In this document: piece after piece, positions 48,627 to 57,607 of the stretch
How the letters are laid out: each line of letters starts with the position of its first letter
Numbering within the stretch: the stretch's first letter is position 1
Assembly: GCF_900100945.1 (NCBI RefSeq)
Contig: NZ_FNCG01000001.1
Location: 62,001 to 126,000 of the forward strand
Direction: 5' to 3'
DNA: 64,000 nt
Origin: Mucilaginibacter gossypii
Lineage (GTDB): Bacteria > Bacteroidota > Bacteroidia > Sphingobacteriales > Sphingobacteriaceae
Notes under the pieces: generated by a model
Seen by the model: only the letters and a program-made list of their open reading frames with translations
The model's database searches: none
What the model was told of the DNA's origin: nothing
Translations under genes and position numbers: made by a program

Positions 48627-51044
48627 ATGAGAATTAACTATTATCTGCCGCGGGTATTTGTGGCATCTGCTTTATCCATTAGCTTTAGCCTGGCAGCCTC
48701 GGCACAGCAAAATAACATCTATCATAAAGGCTGGATAGATTTTAACAAGAACGGTAAAATGGATGTATTCGAAGACCCGTCACAACCGATTGATAAGCGT
48801 GTAGCCGACCTGGTAAGTCAGATGACCGTTGAAGAGAAAACCTGCCAAATGGCTACCCTTTATGGTTATAAGCGTGTGTTAAAGGACGAAATGCCCGTCC
48901 CTAACTGGAAAAATGAAGTGTGGAAAGATGGCATAGCCAATATTGATGAAGAACTGAATAATCTTACTTCGCATACTGATGATGCGCCTACACAATATTC
49001 ATATCCGTTTAGCAAGCACGCTGCTGCTATTAACACCATTCAAAAATGGTTTGTTGAAGAAACACGTTTAGGGATCCCGGTTGATTTTACCAACGAGGGT
49101 ATCCATGGCCTTAACCACGATAGGGCCACGCCATTACCCGCGCCAATATCCATAGGTAGTACTTTTGATAAGGAACTGGTATACCAGGCGGGTAAAACCG
49201 TTGGCCGCGAAGCCAAAGCGCTGGGGTATACCAATGTTTACGCCCCCATACTTGACCCCGCCCGCGACCAGCGCTGGGGCCGTGTGGTTGAATGTTATGG
49301 CGAAGACCCTTTTCACATTGCCGAAATGGGCAAGCAGATGGTGCTGGGCATCCAGGAAGGCGGCGTAGCGTCAACCCTTAAGCACTTTGCTGTGTACAGC
49401 GTGCCTAAAGGAGGCCGTGATGGCAGTGCCCGTACCGATCCGCATGTCGCTCCGCGCGAAATGCACCAACTATATTTGTATCCCTTCCGCAGGGTGATCC
49501 AGGAGGCGCATCCAATGGGGGTAATGAGCAGTTATAATGATTGGGACGGCGTACCAATAACTGGCAGCTATTACTTCCTTACGCAGCTTTTACGTCAGCA
49601 ATTTGGCTTTAATGGCTATGTGGTAAGCGATAGTGAGGCTGTTGAGTTTCTCTATTCAAAACATCATGTTGCTGCCGATTACAAGGAAGCTGTAAGGCAG
49701 GCTGTTGAGGCTGGCCTTAACGTGCGTACAAATTTCACTATGCCGCAAACCTTTATTATGCCTTTGCGCGAGCTGATCAAAGAAAATCGCATCTCCATGA
49801 AGATCATTGATACCCGTGTTGGCGAGGTATTGAAAGTGAAATTCAGGTTAGGTTTGTTTGATAGCCCTTATGTTAAAGATCCTAAAGCTGCCGATAAAAT
49901 AGTGCACATCGATGCAGATAAAGCCATGAGCCTGAAAATGAACCGCGAGTCGATGGTATTGCTGAAAAATGCAGGCAATCTGCTGCCGTTGGATAAAAAG
50001 AAATATCCTAATATCCTGGTAACTGGTCCGCTGGCTAAGGAAACTAACTATGCTGTGAGCAGGTATGGTCCATCGCATAACCCGGTTATTACAGTGTTTG
50101 ACGGCGTTAAAAATTACGTAGGCAGCGATGCCAAAGTAAGCTATGCTAAAGGCTGTGACATGATTGATGCTACCTGGCCGGAGAGCGAAATTATTGAAAC
50201 CCCGCTAACCGCCCAGGAGCAGGCGGGCATTGATTCGGCGGTTGCACAGGCTAAACAATCGGATATTGTGATTGCTGTGGTAGGCGAGGATGTTGACCGT
50301 GTTGGCGAAAGTTTATCGCGTACGGGTTTAAACCTGCCGGGCAGGCAATTGAAGTTGATCCAGGCTTTGCAGGCTACCGGAAAACCTGTGGTAATGGTGA
50401 TGATCAACGGGCAGCCGCTTACCATCAACTGGGAAAATAAATACGTGCCGGCCATACTGGAAGCCTGGTTTCCGAGCGTACAAAGCGGGCAGGTGATTGC
50501 CGAAACCTTATTTGGCGATAATAATCCCGGTGGAAGATTGCCGATCACTTTCCCAAAAACAACAGGTCAACTGGAATATAACTTCCCTTTTAAACCATCG
50601 TCACAGGCAGAGCAGGGCGGACAGAACAGCTGGGGTAAAACAAGTGTGAAAGGAGCTTTGTACCCTTATGGTTACGGGTTAAGCTACACCACATTTGAGT
50701 ACAGCAACCTGCAGGTATCGCCCGAAAAAGGCAATTCTCAGGGACTTATACAGGTTAGCGTTGATGTAACCAATACCGGGCAGCGCAAAGGCGATGATGT
50801 GGTGCAGCTTTACCTTAAGGATGAGGTGAGCAGCGTTACTACTTACGAGTACGATCTGCGTGGCTTTGATCGCATTACACTAAATCCCGGCGAGAAGAAA
50901 ACAGTACAGTTTACCTTGCACCCTGATGATTTGGCCCTGTTGGATAAAAATATGAATTGGACTGTAGAACCCGGTAAATTTGAAGTTATGATAGGTAGTT
51001 CATCAGTTGACATTAAACTTAAGAAGGAGTTTGAGGTGCAATAA
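48627..51044 (+). CDS. GH3 beta-glycosidase, secreted
   Basis: Cleaves terminal beta-linked glucose or xylose from oligosaccharides. It has 805 residues from the ATG at 48627, with a signal peptide (MRINYYLPRVFVASALSISF to AASAQ). A calcium-type EF-hand loop, DFNKNGKMDVFEDPSQPIDK, precedes the GH3 N-domain, which contains LGIPVDFTNEGIHGLNHDRA, YTNVYAPILDPARDQRWGR and the nucleophile Asp in NGYVVSDSEAVEFLY. The GH3 C-domain has VIAVVGEDVDRVGESLSRTG, and the last about 90 residues are a fibronectin-III-like domain (GLIQVSVDVTNTGQRKGDDV). A terminator follows at 51074-51107. No SusC/SusD pair or other PUL gene is in the window. Confidence 0.94.
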   Translation: MRINYYLPRVFVASALSISFSLAASAQQNNIYHKGWIDFNKNGKMDVFEDPSQPIDKRVADLVSQMTVEEKTCQMATLYGYKRVLKDEMPVPNWKNEVWKDGIANIDEELNNLTSHTDDAPTQYSYPFSKHAAAINTIQKWFVEETRLGIPVDFTNEGIHGLNHDRATPLPAPISIGSTFDKELVYQAGKTVGREAKALGYTNVYAPILDPARDQRWGRVVECYGEDPFHIAEMGKQMVLGIQEGGVASTLKHFAVYSVPKGGRDGSARTDPHVAPREMHQLYLYPFRRVIQEAHPMGVMSSYNDWDGVPITGSYYFLTQLLRQQFGFNGYVVSDSEAVEFLYSKHHVAADYKEAVRQAVEAGLNVRTNFTMPQTFIMPLRELIKENRISMKIIDTRVGEVLKVKFRLGLFDSPYVKDPKAADKIVHIDADKAMSLKMNRESMVLLKNAGNLLPLDKKKYPNILVTGPLAKETNYAVSRYGPSHNPVITVFDGVKNYVGSDAKVSYAKGCDMIDATWPESEIIETPLTAQEQAGIDSAVAQAKQSDIVIAVVGEDVDRVGESLSRTGLNLPGRQLKLIQALQATGKPVVMVMINGQPLTINWENKYVPAILEAWFPSVQSGQVIAETLFGDNNPGGRLPITFPKTTGQLEYNFPFKPSSQAEQGGQNSWGKTSVKGALYPYGYGLSYTTFEYSNLQVSPEKGNSQGLIQVSVDVTNTGQRKGDDVVQLYLKDEVSSVTTYEYDLRGFDRITLNPGEKKTVQFTLHPDDLALLDKNMNWTVEPGKFEVMIGSSSVDIKLKKEFEVQ

Positions 51045-51073
51045 ATCAACTATAAACATGTCAATATATCAAT

Positions 51074-51107
51074 CGTTACGAAGCGTTTGAAGCTTCGTAA
51101 CGGTTTT
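51074..51107 (+). terminator. intrinsic terminator after GH3
   Basis: An 11-bp stem cgttacgaagc/gcttcgtaacg (51074-51084 and 51092-51102) with loop gtttgaa, followed by gtttttaa. It starts 30 bases after the GH3 stop and resembles the gaagttt-type palindromes at 19956 and 46491. Confidence 0.75.
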
Positions 51108-51187
51108 TAAAGAATATCGTTAGTCTGCAGTGATTTCAAGTATCTCTTCCCCGGTTTTTTTTATAACTTCAGCCTAAAATACAACCT

Positions 51188-51628
51188 ATGATCTTAGACG
51201 ATACCTGGGTATCGGTTGAAGCCGTATCCGACGATGATATTCCGTTGCTGGTCCGCTACAGACCCAATTTATCAAACTTTTTTGAAACCGGTGTTTACCT
51301 GCAGCGGATGGATGTAACCTGGAACTATGAATCATTTGATCCGTCATTATTGCCTTCGGCTGATGAAATGTTGCTGATGGAACAGGTAGAGGATGCTTTA
51401 GTCGATCTGCTTGAAGATGATCATCAAAGCATACTGGCCTTCGTATTTACCGGCGAAAACGAACGCTGGTGGGCCTGGTATACCACAGATATTGATGAAG
51501 CAGGCGACAGGTTAAACGATGCTTTATCCGAATTTGATGAACTCCCGATTAATATCACGGTTATTGACGACCCGGAATGGGAAGAATATTTTGGTGTAAT
51601 GGAAGATTTTGGAGAGGATGGGGAGTAA
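51188..51628 (+). CDS. acidic protein, perhaps DUF695-like
   Basis: Cytosolic acidic protein of 146 residues, not firmly recognised. MILDDTWVSVEAVSDDDIPL starts the protein, followed by VRYRPNLSNFF, a helix MEQVEDALVDLLEDDHQS, then strands ILAFVFTGENERWWAWYTTD and a last helix RLNDALSEFDEL. The pattern (one N-terminal strand, arginine-tyrosine motif, then FTGENERWWAWYTTDI) recalls the small DUF695 family, whose role is unknown. It has no signal peptide. It stands alone between GH3 and a minus-strand hydroxylase. Confidence 0.6.
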   Translation: MILDDTWVSVEAVSDDDIPLLVRYRPNLSNFFETGVYLQRMDVTWNYESFDPSLLPSADEMLLMEQVEDALVDLLEDDHQSILAFVFTGENERWWAWYTTDIDEAGDRLNDALSEFDELPINITVIDDPEWEEYFGVMEDFGEDGE

Positions 51629-51666
51629 ACGATTGCCCCCGGTTAAACGATTGCCCCGGTTAAACG

Positions 51667-52497
51667 TTAATTCTGATGCCCGTTTGGCCGTTCCAGCTTT
51701 TGAAATGGTATTTTAAGAATGTTCACAAACTTGCCGGTTCTTTCTTTATCCATATGGGTATCAATGCCAAAGCGGATATCTTCCTGTTCAAGTTCGCCAA
51801 AAGTACCGAAAAGCCTGTCCCAGATGCTTAATACATCACCATAATTACGGTCGGTATGTGGTAGTTGATAATGATGGTGTACATGGTGCAGGTTAGGGGT
51901 TATAAAAATCAGGCCAACAATTTTGTTAACACGTTGTGGTAACCTGAACTCGGTATGGGCCAGGATATTAAATAATGATTGAAAAGTTTGCCTCAATACC
52001 AAAACGCCAATTGCCGGGCCGCAAATAAATACCCAAAGCATTAAGCAACAGGTGCGCACACAGGTTTCGCCGGGATGTTCACGTACTGTGGTTGAAACGT
52101 CGACGTGAAGATCACTGTGATGTACGAGGTGAAATTTCCAAAGGGGATCTATTTTGTGCATTACCACGTGATAAACGTATTCGCAAAGGTCAAGCAGCAT
52201 GAAAAGGCTGATGTAATAAACCCACTTATTGTGATGACCGGGTATGTAATTGATCAATCCCCAATGATGTGTATTGGTCCAGCCTACTATGATTAAAACA
52301 ATGGTAGTAAGTAATAGCTGGATAGGGAGAGCGGTAAAAATGAACAGGAGGTTGGTTTTGTTATGTTGCCAGCGTTTTTTTACCGAAATACCTGATGAAA
52401 AAACAACTTCCATCAGCCATAATGAGCATATGATTAAAGCATATAAAGCAACTTGCACAGCATCCTGATGCCGGTCGAGAAATTGGGTAATAGTCAT
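51667..52497 (-). CDS. fatty-acid hydroxylase / sterol-desaturase superfamily protein
   Basis: Membrane di-iron enzyme of 276 residues from the ATG at 52497 (MTITQFLDRHQDAVQVALYA). Several hydrophobic helices are present, and the histidine boxes are YHVVMHKIDPLWKFHLVHHS, DLHVDVSTTVREHP, NILAHTEFRLP and NLHHVHHHYQLPHTDRNYG. These match the H-x(3,4)-H, H-x(2,3)-HH and H-x(2,3)-HH pattern of the superfamily, which hydroxylates or desaturates lipid acyl chains or sterol-like substrates. The upstream in-frame TTG at 52539 is rejected in favour of the ATG. It is alone on this strand. Confidence 0.88.
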   Translation of the reverse strand: MTITQFLDRHQDAVQVALYALIICSLWLMEVVFSSGISVKKRWQHNKTNLLFIFTALPIQLLLTTIVLIIVGWTNTHHWGLINYIPGHHNKWVYYISLFMLLDLCEYVYHVVMHKIDPLWKFHLVHHSDLHVDVSTTVREHPGETCVRTCCLMLWVFICGPAIGVLVLRQTFQSLFNILAHTEFRLPQRVNKIVGLIFITPNLHHVHHHYQLPHTDRNYGDVLSIWDRLFGTFGELEQEDIRFGIDTHMDKERTGKFVNILKIPFQKLERPNGHQN

Positions 52498-52687
52498 TCT
52501 TAAATTAGTAGGGTAATCGCCTTTGATATTAGAAGGCAATTAGAATGCAATATCTTTTTTTTGAATGAATGTTTGATGAAGTATGTTAAGCGGTTGTTAA
52601 TGTACTGTGAATAGAAGAGGAGCAAATTTGACAGTATAATTTGTCCTGGGTTATCCGAACGCTGAAAAATCATTATAAATTTATCAT

Positions 52688-53413
52688 ATGAAGATTCCGA
52701 AAATTACCGGCATAATTGACAGGCGCATATTAGTGAACTTTACCGCGGATGCGGACATAGCAAAAAAAATAGTGCCGCCGCCCTTTACTCCCAAGCTTGT
52801 TAACGGCAAAGCTATAGCAGGGATCTGTTTGATCAGGCTTAAGCAGGTTCGCCCTAAAGGTATGCCTGCTTTTTTAGGCGTAGGTTCGGAAAATGGCGCA
52901 CATCGAATAGCCGTACAATGGGAGGAAAACGGGGAATTGAAAGAAGGAGTTTATATACCTCGACGGGATACCTCGTCCTTATTTAATACGATTGCAGGTG
53001 GCAGGGTATTCCCCGGCAGACATCACCAGGCCAAATTTGACGTTAATGAGCACGACGACCAATATCACGTGGCTTTCACCAGTTCGGACGGAACGGTGAT
53101 TAGTGTGGATGCAAAAGTTGCTGATGAACTCAATCCGGGTTCGATATTCGGGACGCTTGATGTAGCTTCTGATTTCTTTAAGGCCGGGGCAACGGGATAT
53201 TCACCCAATGGCAATAAGTATGAAGGGTTAGTGTTATATACCGATAACTGGAAAGTACAGGCGCTCGAAGTGAGTGCTGTTAAATCAAGCTTTTTTGAAG
53301 ATGAAAGCATTTTTCCGAAGGGTTCAGTAACGTTTGACAATGCGTTACTTATGACCAATGTTCAGCACGATTGGTCATCCGGCTGCGATAAACCGATGGT
53401 GGTGAGCGCTTAA
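52688..53413 (+). CDS. DUF2071 / acetoacetate-decarboxylase-like protein
   Basis: Protein of 241 residues with a beta-rich fold. The start IDRRILVNFTADADIAKKIV and PPPFTPKLVNGKAIAGICLI match the DUF2071 style (R-x-L-V-N-F followed by P-P), which is related to acetoacetate decarboxylases. GRVFPGRHHQAKFDVNEHDD and NKYEGLVLYTDNWKVQALEV follow. The Lys needed for a decarboxylase Schiff base cannot be placed safely. It stands 34 bases before the AraC gene, so the two may be co-transcribed, although the AraC gene also has its own promoter box. Confidence 0.72.
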   Translation: MKIPKITGIIDRRILVNFTADADIAKKIVPPPFTPKLVNGKAIAGICLIRLKQVRPKGMPAFLGVGSENGAHRIAVQWEENGELKEGVYIPRRDTSSLFNTIAGGRVFPGRHHQAKFDVNEHDDQYHVAFTSSDGTVISVDAKVADELNPGSIFGTLDVASDFFKAGATGYSPNGNKYEGLVLYTDNWKVQALEVSAVKSSFFEDESIFPKGSVTFDNALLMTNVQHDWSSGCDKPMVVSA

Positions 53414-53427
53414 TTATTACTTTTAAA

Positions 53428-53435
53428 TATCTTTG
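53428..53435 (+). promoter_or_regulatory. -7 promoter box of the AraC gene
   Basis: TATCTTTG matches the consensus and ends 12 bases before the ATG at 53448. A TTG at 53433 lies inside the box. Confidence 0.55.
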
Positions 53436-53447
53436 CGTTTGCGCAAA

Positions 53448-54311
53448 ATGAAACTATCAGCTACAGAACAATCTACAGGCGGCGATCTGCTGCTGCTTAT
53501 CAATGAAAAACATTTCGACAGGATGTTTTTTACCCGCGATCGTCAGCATAAATACCTTACCATAGCCTGGAACCGTGGCGAAAAGCAAACTGTAACCATT
53601 GATGAGGTGGATTATGATTTTCAGCCCAACACCGTTCTGCCCCTAATGGTTAACCAATCTTTCCGTTTTGAGCGGCCTGAAGATATAGTAGCCTGGCAGT
53701 TTAACCGCGATTTTTATTGCATTGTTGATCATGACGAAGAAGTAAGCTGCGTAGGCTTCCTGTTTTATGGTAGCTCCGACCAGGTATTTGTTACCCTTGA
53801 TGAAGCCATGCAGTTTAAATTACAGCGCCTGCTGGATATTTTCATTGAAGAATTTGAAACAGCAGATAATATACAGATAGACATGCTCCGGATGCTGTTG
53901 AAGCGGCTTATCATTATCGTGACGCGCCTTGCCAAGGCGCACAGCGGGCCTCGTGAAGTTTTGGCCGATGAAAAATTTGGTACCATTCGTAAGTTTAATT
54001 TGTTGGTGGAGAATAATTACCGTGAACACCATACCGTGGCTTATTATGCGCAGCAGTTAAATAAATCGCCTAAAACGCTTTCCAACCTTTTTGCCCTGTA
54101 TAACCATAAGACGCCTTTACAGGTGATACAAGAGCGTTTGATTATTGAGGCGAAGCGCCTATTGTATTATACCGATAAATCGGCTAAGGAAATTACTTAT
54201 GAATTGGGCTTTGATGACGCGGCTTATTTTAGCAATTTTTTTAAAAAACACACCTCATTTTCACCAACCGATTTCAGAAATAATAAGGTTTTAGTTGCCG
54301 AAGGGAAATAA
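53448..54311 (+). CDS. AraC-family transcriptional regulator
   Basis: Regulator of 287 residues from the ATG at 53448 (MKLSATEQSTGGDLLLLINE). The N-terminal domain (about 10-110) is a cupin-like ligand-binding region without a clear ligand motif, and the middle is helical (about 120-190). The two HTH repeats at the end are VAYYAQQLNKSPKTLSNLFA and SAKEITYELGFDDAAYFSNF, followed by FKKHTSFSPTDFRN, the usual AraC signature. The AhpD-like gene starts 97 bases downstream on the same strand and is a plausible target. Confidence 0.93.
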   Translation: MKLSATEQSTGGDLLLLINEKHFDRMFFTRDRQHKYLTIAWNRGEKQTVTIDEVDYDFQPNTVLPLMVNQSFRFERPEDIVAWQFNRDFYCIVDHDEEVSCVGFLFYGSSDQVFVTLDEAMQFKLQRLLDIFIEEFETADNIQIDMLRMLLKRLIIIVTRLAKAHSGPREVLADEKFGTIRKFNLLVENNYREHHTVAYYAQQLNKSPKTLSNLFALYNHKTPLQVIQERLIIEAKRLLYYTDKSAKEITYELGFDDAAYFSNFFKKHTSFSPTDFRNNKVLVAEGK

Positions 54312-54407
54312 TTACAAGTACCCGGGAAATTTGCCCATTCCGCAGGGCTGCTAAAGTTGCCACTTTTGTATTGTTAATTCAAAACAACAAAAATTAACAT
54401 TACAAAA

Positions 54408-54947
54408 ATGAAAACTTTCGCAATTCCAACAAGAGAACAAGTTACTCCAGAAAATCAGGCTATATTTGATACATTAACAAAAGTAGTAGGCCGCGTGCCA
54501 AACCTGTTTGCAGTTTTTGCAACTTCAGATCATGCGCTGGCTAACTATATAACCCTTTCAAACGGTAAAACATCATTACGTGCTAAAGAAAAAGAAGCTG
54601 TAAACCTTATCGTAAGCCAGGTAAATGATTGTGCTTATTGTTCTGCCGCACACACTGCCATTGCTAAAATGAATGGGTTTAATGATGACCAGATCGTTGA
54701 GATCCGTGGTGGTTCAGCTTCGTTCGATGCAAAAATTGATGCTTTAGTTAAGGTAGCTAAATCAATTACCGAAAATAAAGGCCATGCCGATCATCAACTG
54801 GTTGAAAACTTTTACGCTGCCGGTTATACACAAGCTAACCTGATTGATGTTGCCGTAGCTGTTGGCGATAAAACCATTACCAACTACGTATACGCCTTAA
54901 CAGAGGTACCAGTCGACTGGCCTGCTATCCCTGAACTGGTAAAATAA
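54408..54947 (+). CDS. AhpD-like / carboxymuconolactone-decarboxylase family protein
   Basis: Protein of 179 residues with the helical CMD/AhpD fold. The active site is CAYCSAAHTAIAKMNGF: Cys-x-x-Cys followed by His, the pattern of AhpD-type peroxidase and of related thiol proteins. The start is KTFAIPTREQVTPENQAIF, and the C-terminal helix pair includes LIDVAVAVGDKTITNYVYAL. It probably reduces peroxides or regenerates AhpC-like partners. It lies 97 bases after an AraC gene, and a palindrome at 54978-55012 is between this gene and the next. Confidence 0.88.
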   Translation: MKTFAIPTREQVTPENQAIFDTLTKVVGRVPNLFAVFATSDHALANYITLSNGKTSLRAKEKEAVNLIVSQVNDCAYCSAAHTAIAKMNGFNDDQIVEIRGGSASFDAKIDALVKVAKSITENKGHADHQLVENFYAAGYTQANLIDVAVAVGDKTITNYVYALTEVPVDWPAIPELVK

Positions 54948-54977
54948 TACTTCTGATTTATAATTATAGTTTACACC

Positions 54978-55012
54978 CTTATGCCCGCCCTGCACTGCAG
55001 GGCGGGCATAAG
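54978..55012 (+). terminator. GC-rich hairpin between AhpD-like and FMN-binding genes
   Basis: 17-bp perfect stem cttatgcccgccctgca / tgcagggcgggcataag with a single-base loop (c), preceded and followed by AT-rich sequence. It has no T run as in a classical intrinsic terminator, so it could also be a processing or stability element. It starts 31 bases after the AhpD-like stop. Confidence 0.6.
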
Positions 55013-55037
55013 TATTTATCTTAAAATTGTTTACATT

Positions 55038-55655
55038 ATGAACTTTGCACGTTTTGCTTTTACTGATGGTGTTAAAAAGCTGCAGGAAAAATATGGCAGC
55101 CGTAGTAGTTATGCCCGTATGGAAAGCCTCATGGCTGATAAAGATGGCATTACCGAACCTGAACAAATGTTTATTGAAAGCCGCGACAGCTTTTATATGG
55201 CCAGTATAGGCGAAAACGGCTATCCATATATTCAGCACAGGGGAGGGCCGGCCGGTTTTATTAAAGTGATAGATAACCATACGCTTGGCGTGGTCGATTT
55301 CAGGGGAAACAAGCAGTACATTTCGGTTGGTAACGTAATGGAACATCCGCAGGTGTCTTTATTTTTGATGGATTATCCGCATAAAACAAGGCTCAAGATC
55401 TACGCTGACGCCCGCATTGTTGAGCTTGCCGACAATCCTGAACTATTTGACCTTATTGATCCCGCTGAGTACAAACATACGCCCGAAAGAATGCTCATCT
55501 TCGATGTAAAAGCGTTCGACTGGAATTGCCCGCAGCATATTACGCCGCGCTACACCGTTGATGAAATTAAGGAAGCCTTCGCCCCGCAAAATGAGTACGT
55601 ACTTAAACTCGAGTACGAAATAGCAAAACTTAAAAAGCAACTGGAAGAAAAATAA
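55038..55655 (+). CDS. pyridoxamine-5'-phosphate-oxidase-like FMN-binding protein
   Basis: Protein of 205 residues from the ATG at 55038 (MNFARFAFTDGVKKLQEKYG). The split-barrel FMN fold shows SRDSFYMASIGENGYPYIQH, RGGPAGFIKVIDNHTLGVVD, FRGNKQYISVGNVMEHPQVS and LFLMDYPHKTRLKIYADARI. The C-terminus is a helical tail (EYVLKLEYEIAKLKKQLEEK). The family includes PNPOx and flavin-dependent oxidoreductases; the substrate is uncertain. A start at 54981 was rejected because it runs through the hairpin at 54978-55012. Confidence 0.9.
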   Translation: MNFARFAFTDGVKKLQEKYGSRSSYARMESLMADKDGITEPEQMFIESRDSFYMASIGENGYPYIQHRGGPAGFIKVIDNHTLGVVDFRGNKQYISVGNVMEHPQVSLFLMDYPHKTRLKIYADARIVELADNPELFDLIDPAEYKHTPERMLIFDVKAFDWNCPQHITPRYTVDEIKEAFAPQNEYVLKLEYEIAKLKKQLEEK

Positions 55656-55719
55656 GCTGCTTTGATAAATAGGCCGCAATAGTTTACCTTTAGTGCTGCC
55701 AACAGCCAGAGGTAAACCG

Positions 55720-56145
55720 ATGAACAATAACCAGCAAATAATCCCTATGCTTGCCTATGAAGATGGCATCGCGGCTATGAACTGGTTATGCGATGTTTTT
55801 GGTTTTACTGAAAATATGCGGATGACGGATGCGGCTGATCGCCTTGCTCATGGGGAGCTCAAAATGGGCGAAAGCCTGGTTATGCTAGCCGAACCCTCGC
55901 CTCACTATCAGGGGCCATTACATCACGCTCAAAATTGTAATATCGCCGCAAAATGGAGCAGTGTTCCATATATTATTAACGGGGTTTTGGTGTACGTCGA
56001 TGATGTTGAACAGCATTACAGAACTGCTAAAAGTAAAGGTGCAAGGATATTAAGTGAATTGGAATATGGTTTCCCCGGCACCCGCTATCGTGCTGCCGAC
56101 CTGGAGGGGCAGCGCTGGATGTTTATGCAAATTGAAAGAGATTAA
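55720..56145 (+). CDS. VOC (glyoxalase/bleomycin-resistance-like) protein
   Basis: Protein of 141 residues from the ATG at 55720 (MNNNQQIIPMLAYEDGIAAM). Two beta-alpha-beta-beta-beta modules: NWLCDVFGFTENMRMTDAAD in the first and INGVLVYVDDVEQHYRTAKS in the second, ending in FPGTRYRAADLEGQRWMFMQ. The VOC metal site may use His in AHGELKMGES and Glu/Asp elsewhere. Related proteins hold dioxygenase, glyoxalase or resistance roles, so the substrate cannot be fixed. A TACCTTTA box at 55685-55692 may be its promoter, and an earlier GTG reading at 55693 directly adjoins it. Confidence 0.85.
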   Translation: MNNNQQIIPMLAYEDGIAAMNWLCDVFGFTENMRMTDAADRLAHGELKMGESLVMLAEPSPHYQGPLHHAQNCNIAAKWSSVPYIINGVLVYVDDVEQHYRTAKSKGARILSELEYGFPGTRYRAADLEGQRWMFMQIERD

Positions 56146-56153
56146 ACCTCCTT

Positions 56154-56687
56154 ATGACTACGCTGCTCCATTTATTGTTTGTTGTAATTAAATCATCCAT
56201 TCTTGGGTTGTTTTATACCCCGGTAATCTGGTTTTTATGGATGCTGTTTTTAAAAGCACAGAAAAAGTATACCAACTTTAAATGGCTCAGTGTATTTGCA
56301 GTTTATAAAATTGTCGGTATATCATTAATGGTGTTTTCCTTTACCTATTATGGCGATCATGGTCTTGGTGATGAATCCCGGATCCCTTTGGGGCATGGAG
56401 AAGCTATGGAGGAGAGCGACCAGTTTGCTTATTTTGTGCCTAAAGGGAAAAGTAAACAAATCCTTGTGGATACCTATCTTTTAAAAGGCGATAATCTTTG
56501 CATGTCGGTTGATTCGGGATATAAAGTTTATAATTTAAGAACTAAAGGTGTTGTTAATTTCAGTGATGAGCCAATGTATAATGCTTTTGCTGTTTCGTAC
56601 GGTTTACCACTATCGCGGCAACTAAAAGATTTTAGATCGCAGTATGATGAATACTGGAGCGGGTGGCGGTTTTGGCTGCTGCCATAG
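56154..56687 (+). CDS. hypothetical membrane protein
   Basis: Protein of 177 residues, not recognised. Two membrane helices are near the start (LLFVVIKSSILGLFYTPVIW and LSVFAVYKIVGISLMVFSFT). The rest is soluble, probably extracytoplasmic, with SDQFAYFVPKGKSKQILVDT and a C-terminal YDEYWSGWRFWLLP. The gene starts 9 bases after the VOC gene and ends 18 bases before the DUF4288-like gene, so the three are likely to be one transcript. There is no close family I can name. Confidence 0.6.
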   Translation: MTTLLHLLFVVIKSSILGLFYTPVIWFLWMLFLKAQKKYTNFKWLSVFAVYKIVGISLMVFSFTYYGDHGLGDESRIPLGHGEAMEESDQFAYFVPKGKSKQILVDTYLLKGDNLCMSVDSGYKVYNLRTKGVVNFSDEPMYNAFAVSYGLPLSRQLKDFRSQYDEYWSGWRFWLLP

Positions 56688-56705
56688 AACTCAATCAGTT
56701 ATTTT

Positions 56706-57398
56706 ATGGCAGAAATTCACGCATTAAAAGATTGGGCTTTAGATAAAAAGGTTTCCAATAATAAACGCTTTGCCGTAGTCAAGATAGTTCTCCAATACCC
56801 GGAGGAGGATCTGTATATCGACCTTAAGCCTAAGGAACGTATTAAGGCAATAAACAAAAGCTTCAGGGATAATTGTAAAAAACTTATCGCTCTTGATCTG
56901 TTTGAAAGTTTTGAAATTTCAGATCATAAAAAAAGGCCACAAGCTGTTATTGCGAAGCTAAAATATAGCCGGCTCAAAGATATTGCCGCACTTAACTATA
57001 TTGCGGGCATCTGGATCCAATCGATAGATTTTGCAGAGCCCTTAGGTAAAGAAAAGGTATTAGTCGACAGGTATTTTTGTGTAAAAATGACTGTTGTTGT
57101 TGAGGAAGAGGGAGTTTTATCTAAGAAGCAGCAAATTGAAAAACGCTTTGTACTTATTAAAGCAAAATCAAGTGAGGATGCTTATGAACAACTGGAAAAG
57201 CGGGAACATGAATACACGCGGTCTTATTTAAATCCATACGGACGGTTTGTGAGGTGGCGTATTGATAGTTATGAGGATTGTTATGAAACTGATATTGAGT
57301 CACCTGCTGACCTTGATAATCCCGCTGGTGTCGAGGTGTATTCCAAACTCTCAACAAGAAAAAACACAGACCGAAGAGCCTGGGATGGTAAATTTTAA
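56706..57398 (+). CDS. DUF4288-containing protein
   Basis: Protein of 230 residues. The N-terminal half (1-110) is helical and basic (DLKPKERIKAINKSFRDNCK). The C-terminal half (115-205) follows the DUF4288 pattern: RYFCVKMTVVVEEEG, KRFVLIKAKSSEDAYEQLEK, then SYLNPYGRFVRWRIDSYEDC. The function of DUF4288 is unknown; related small proteins often occur singly or near immunity or toxin genes. It follows the membrane protein by 18 bases and ends before an AT-rich gap with a small dyad (57506-57522). Confidence 0.7.
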   Translation: MAEIHALKDWALDKKVSNNKRFAVVKIVLQYPEEDLYIDLKPKERIKAINKSFRDNCKKLIALDLFESFEISDHKKRPQAVIAKLKYSRLKDIAALNYIAGIWIQSIDFAEPLGKEKVLVDRYFCVKMTVVVEEEGVLSKKQQIEKRFVLIKAKSSEDAYEQLEKREHEYTRSYLNPYGRFVRWRIDSYEDCYETDIESPADLDNPAGVEVYSKLSTRKNTDRRAWDGKF

Positions 57399-57505
57399 TC
57401 AAAACTTTCGCTTATTTTATATCGTACACGGATATAATAGATATTTTTGTACGTTGTAGGCAAATGGTGTATTAATAGTGTCCATGTACTTACAACAGGT
57501 TTAAT

Positions 57506-57522
57506 ACTGTAATATTTACAGT
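57506..57522. promoter_or_regulatory. perfect 7-3-7 dyad upstream of the ROK gene
   Basis: ACTGTAA-TAT-TTACAGT is a perfect 17-base dyad, 85 bases before the ATG at 57608. It is a candidate operator for the ROK regulator or another factor. The rest of the 57399-57607 gap is AT-rich and holds nothing else recognised. Confidence 0.4.
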
Positions 57523-57607
57523 TGTAGTTAATAACTTTATTTTTAATTTTATAAAATTCAGAACACTAAGGTGTTGCCTGTTATAAACCAAACTATAATA
57601 ATTGTTG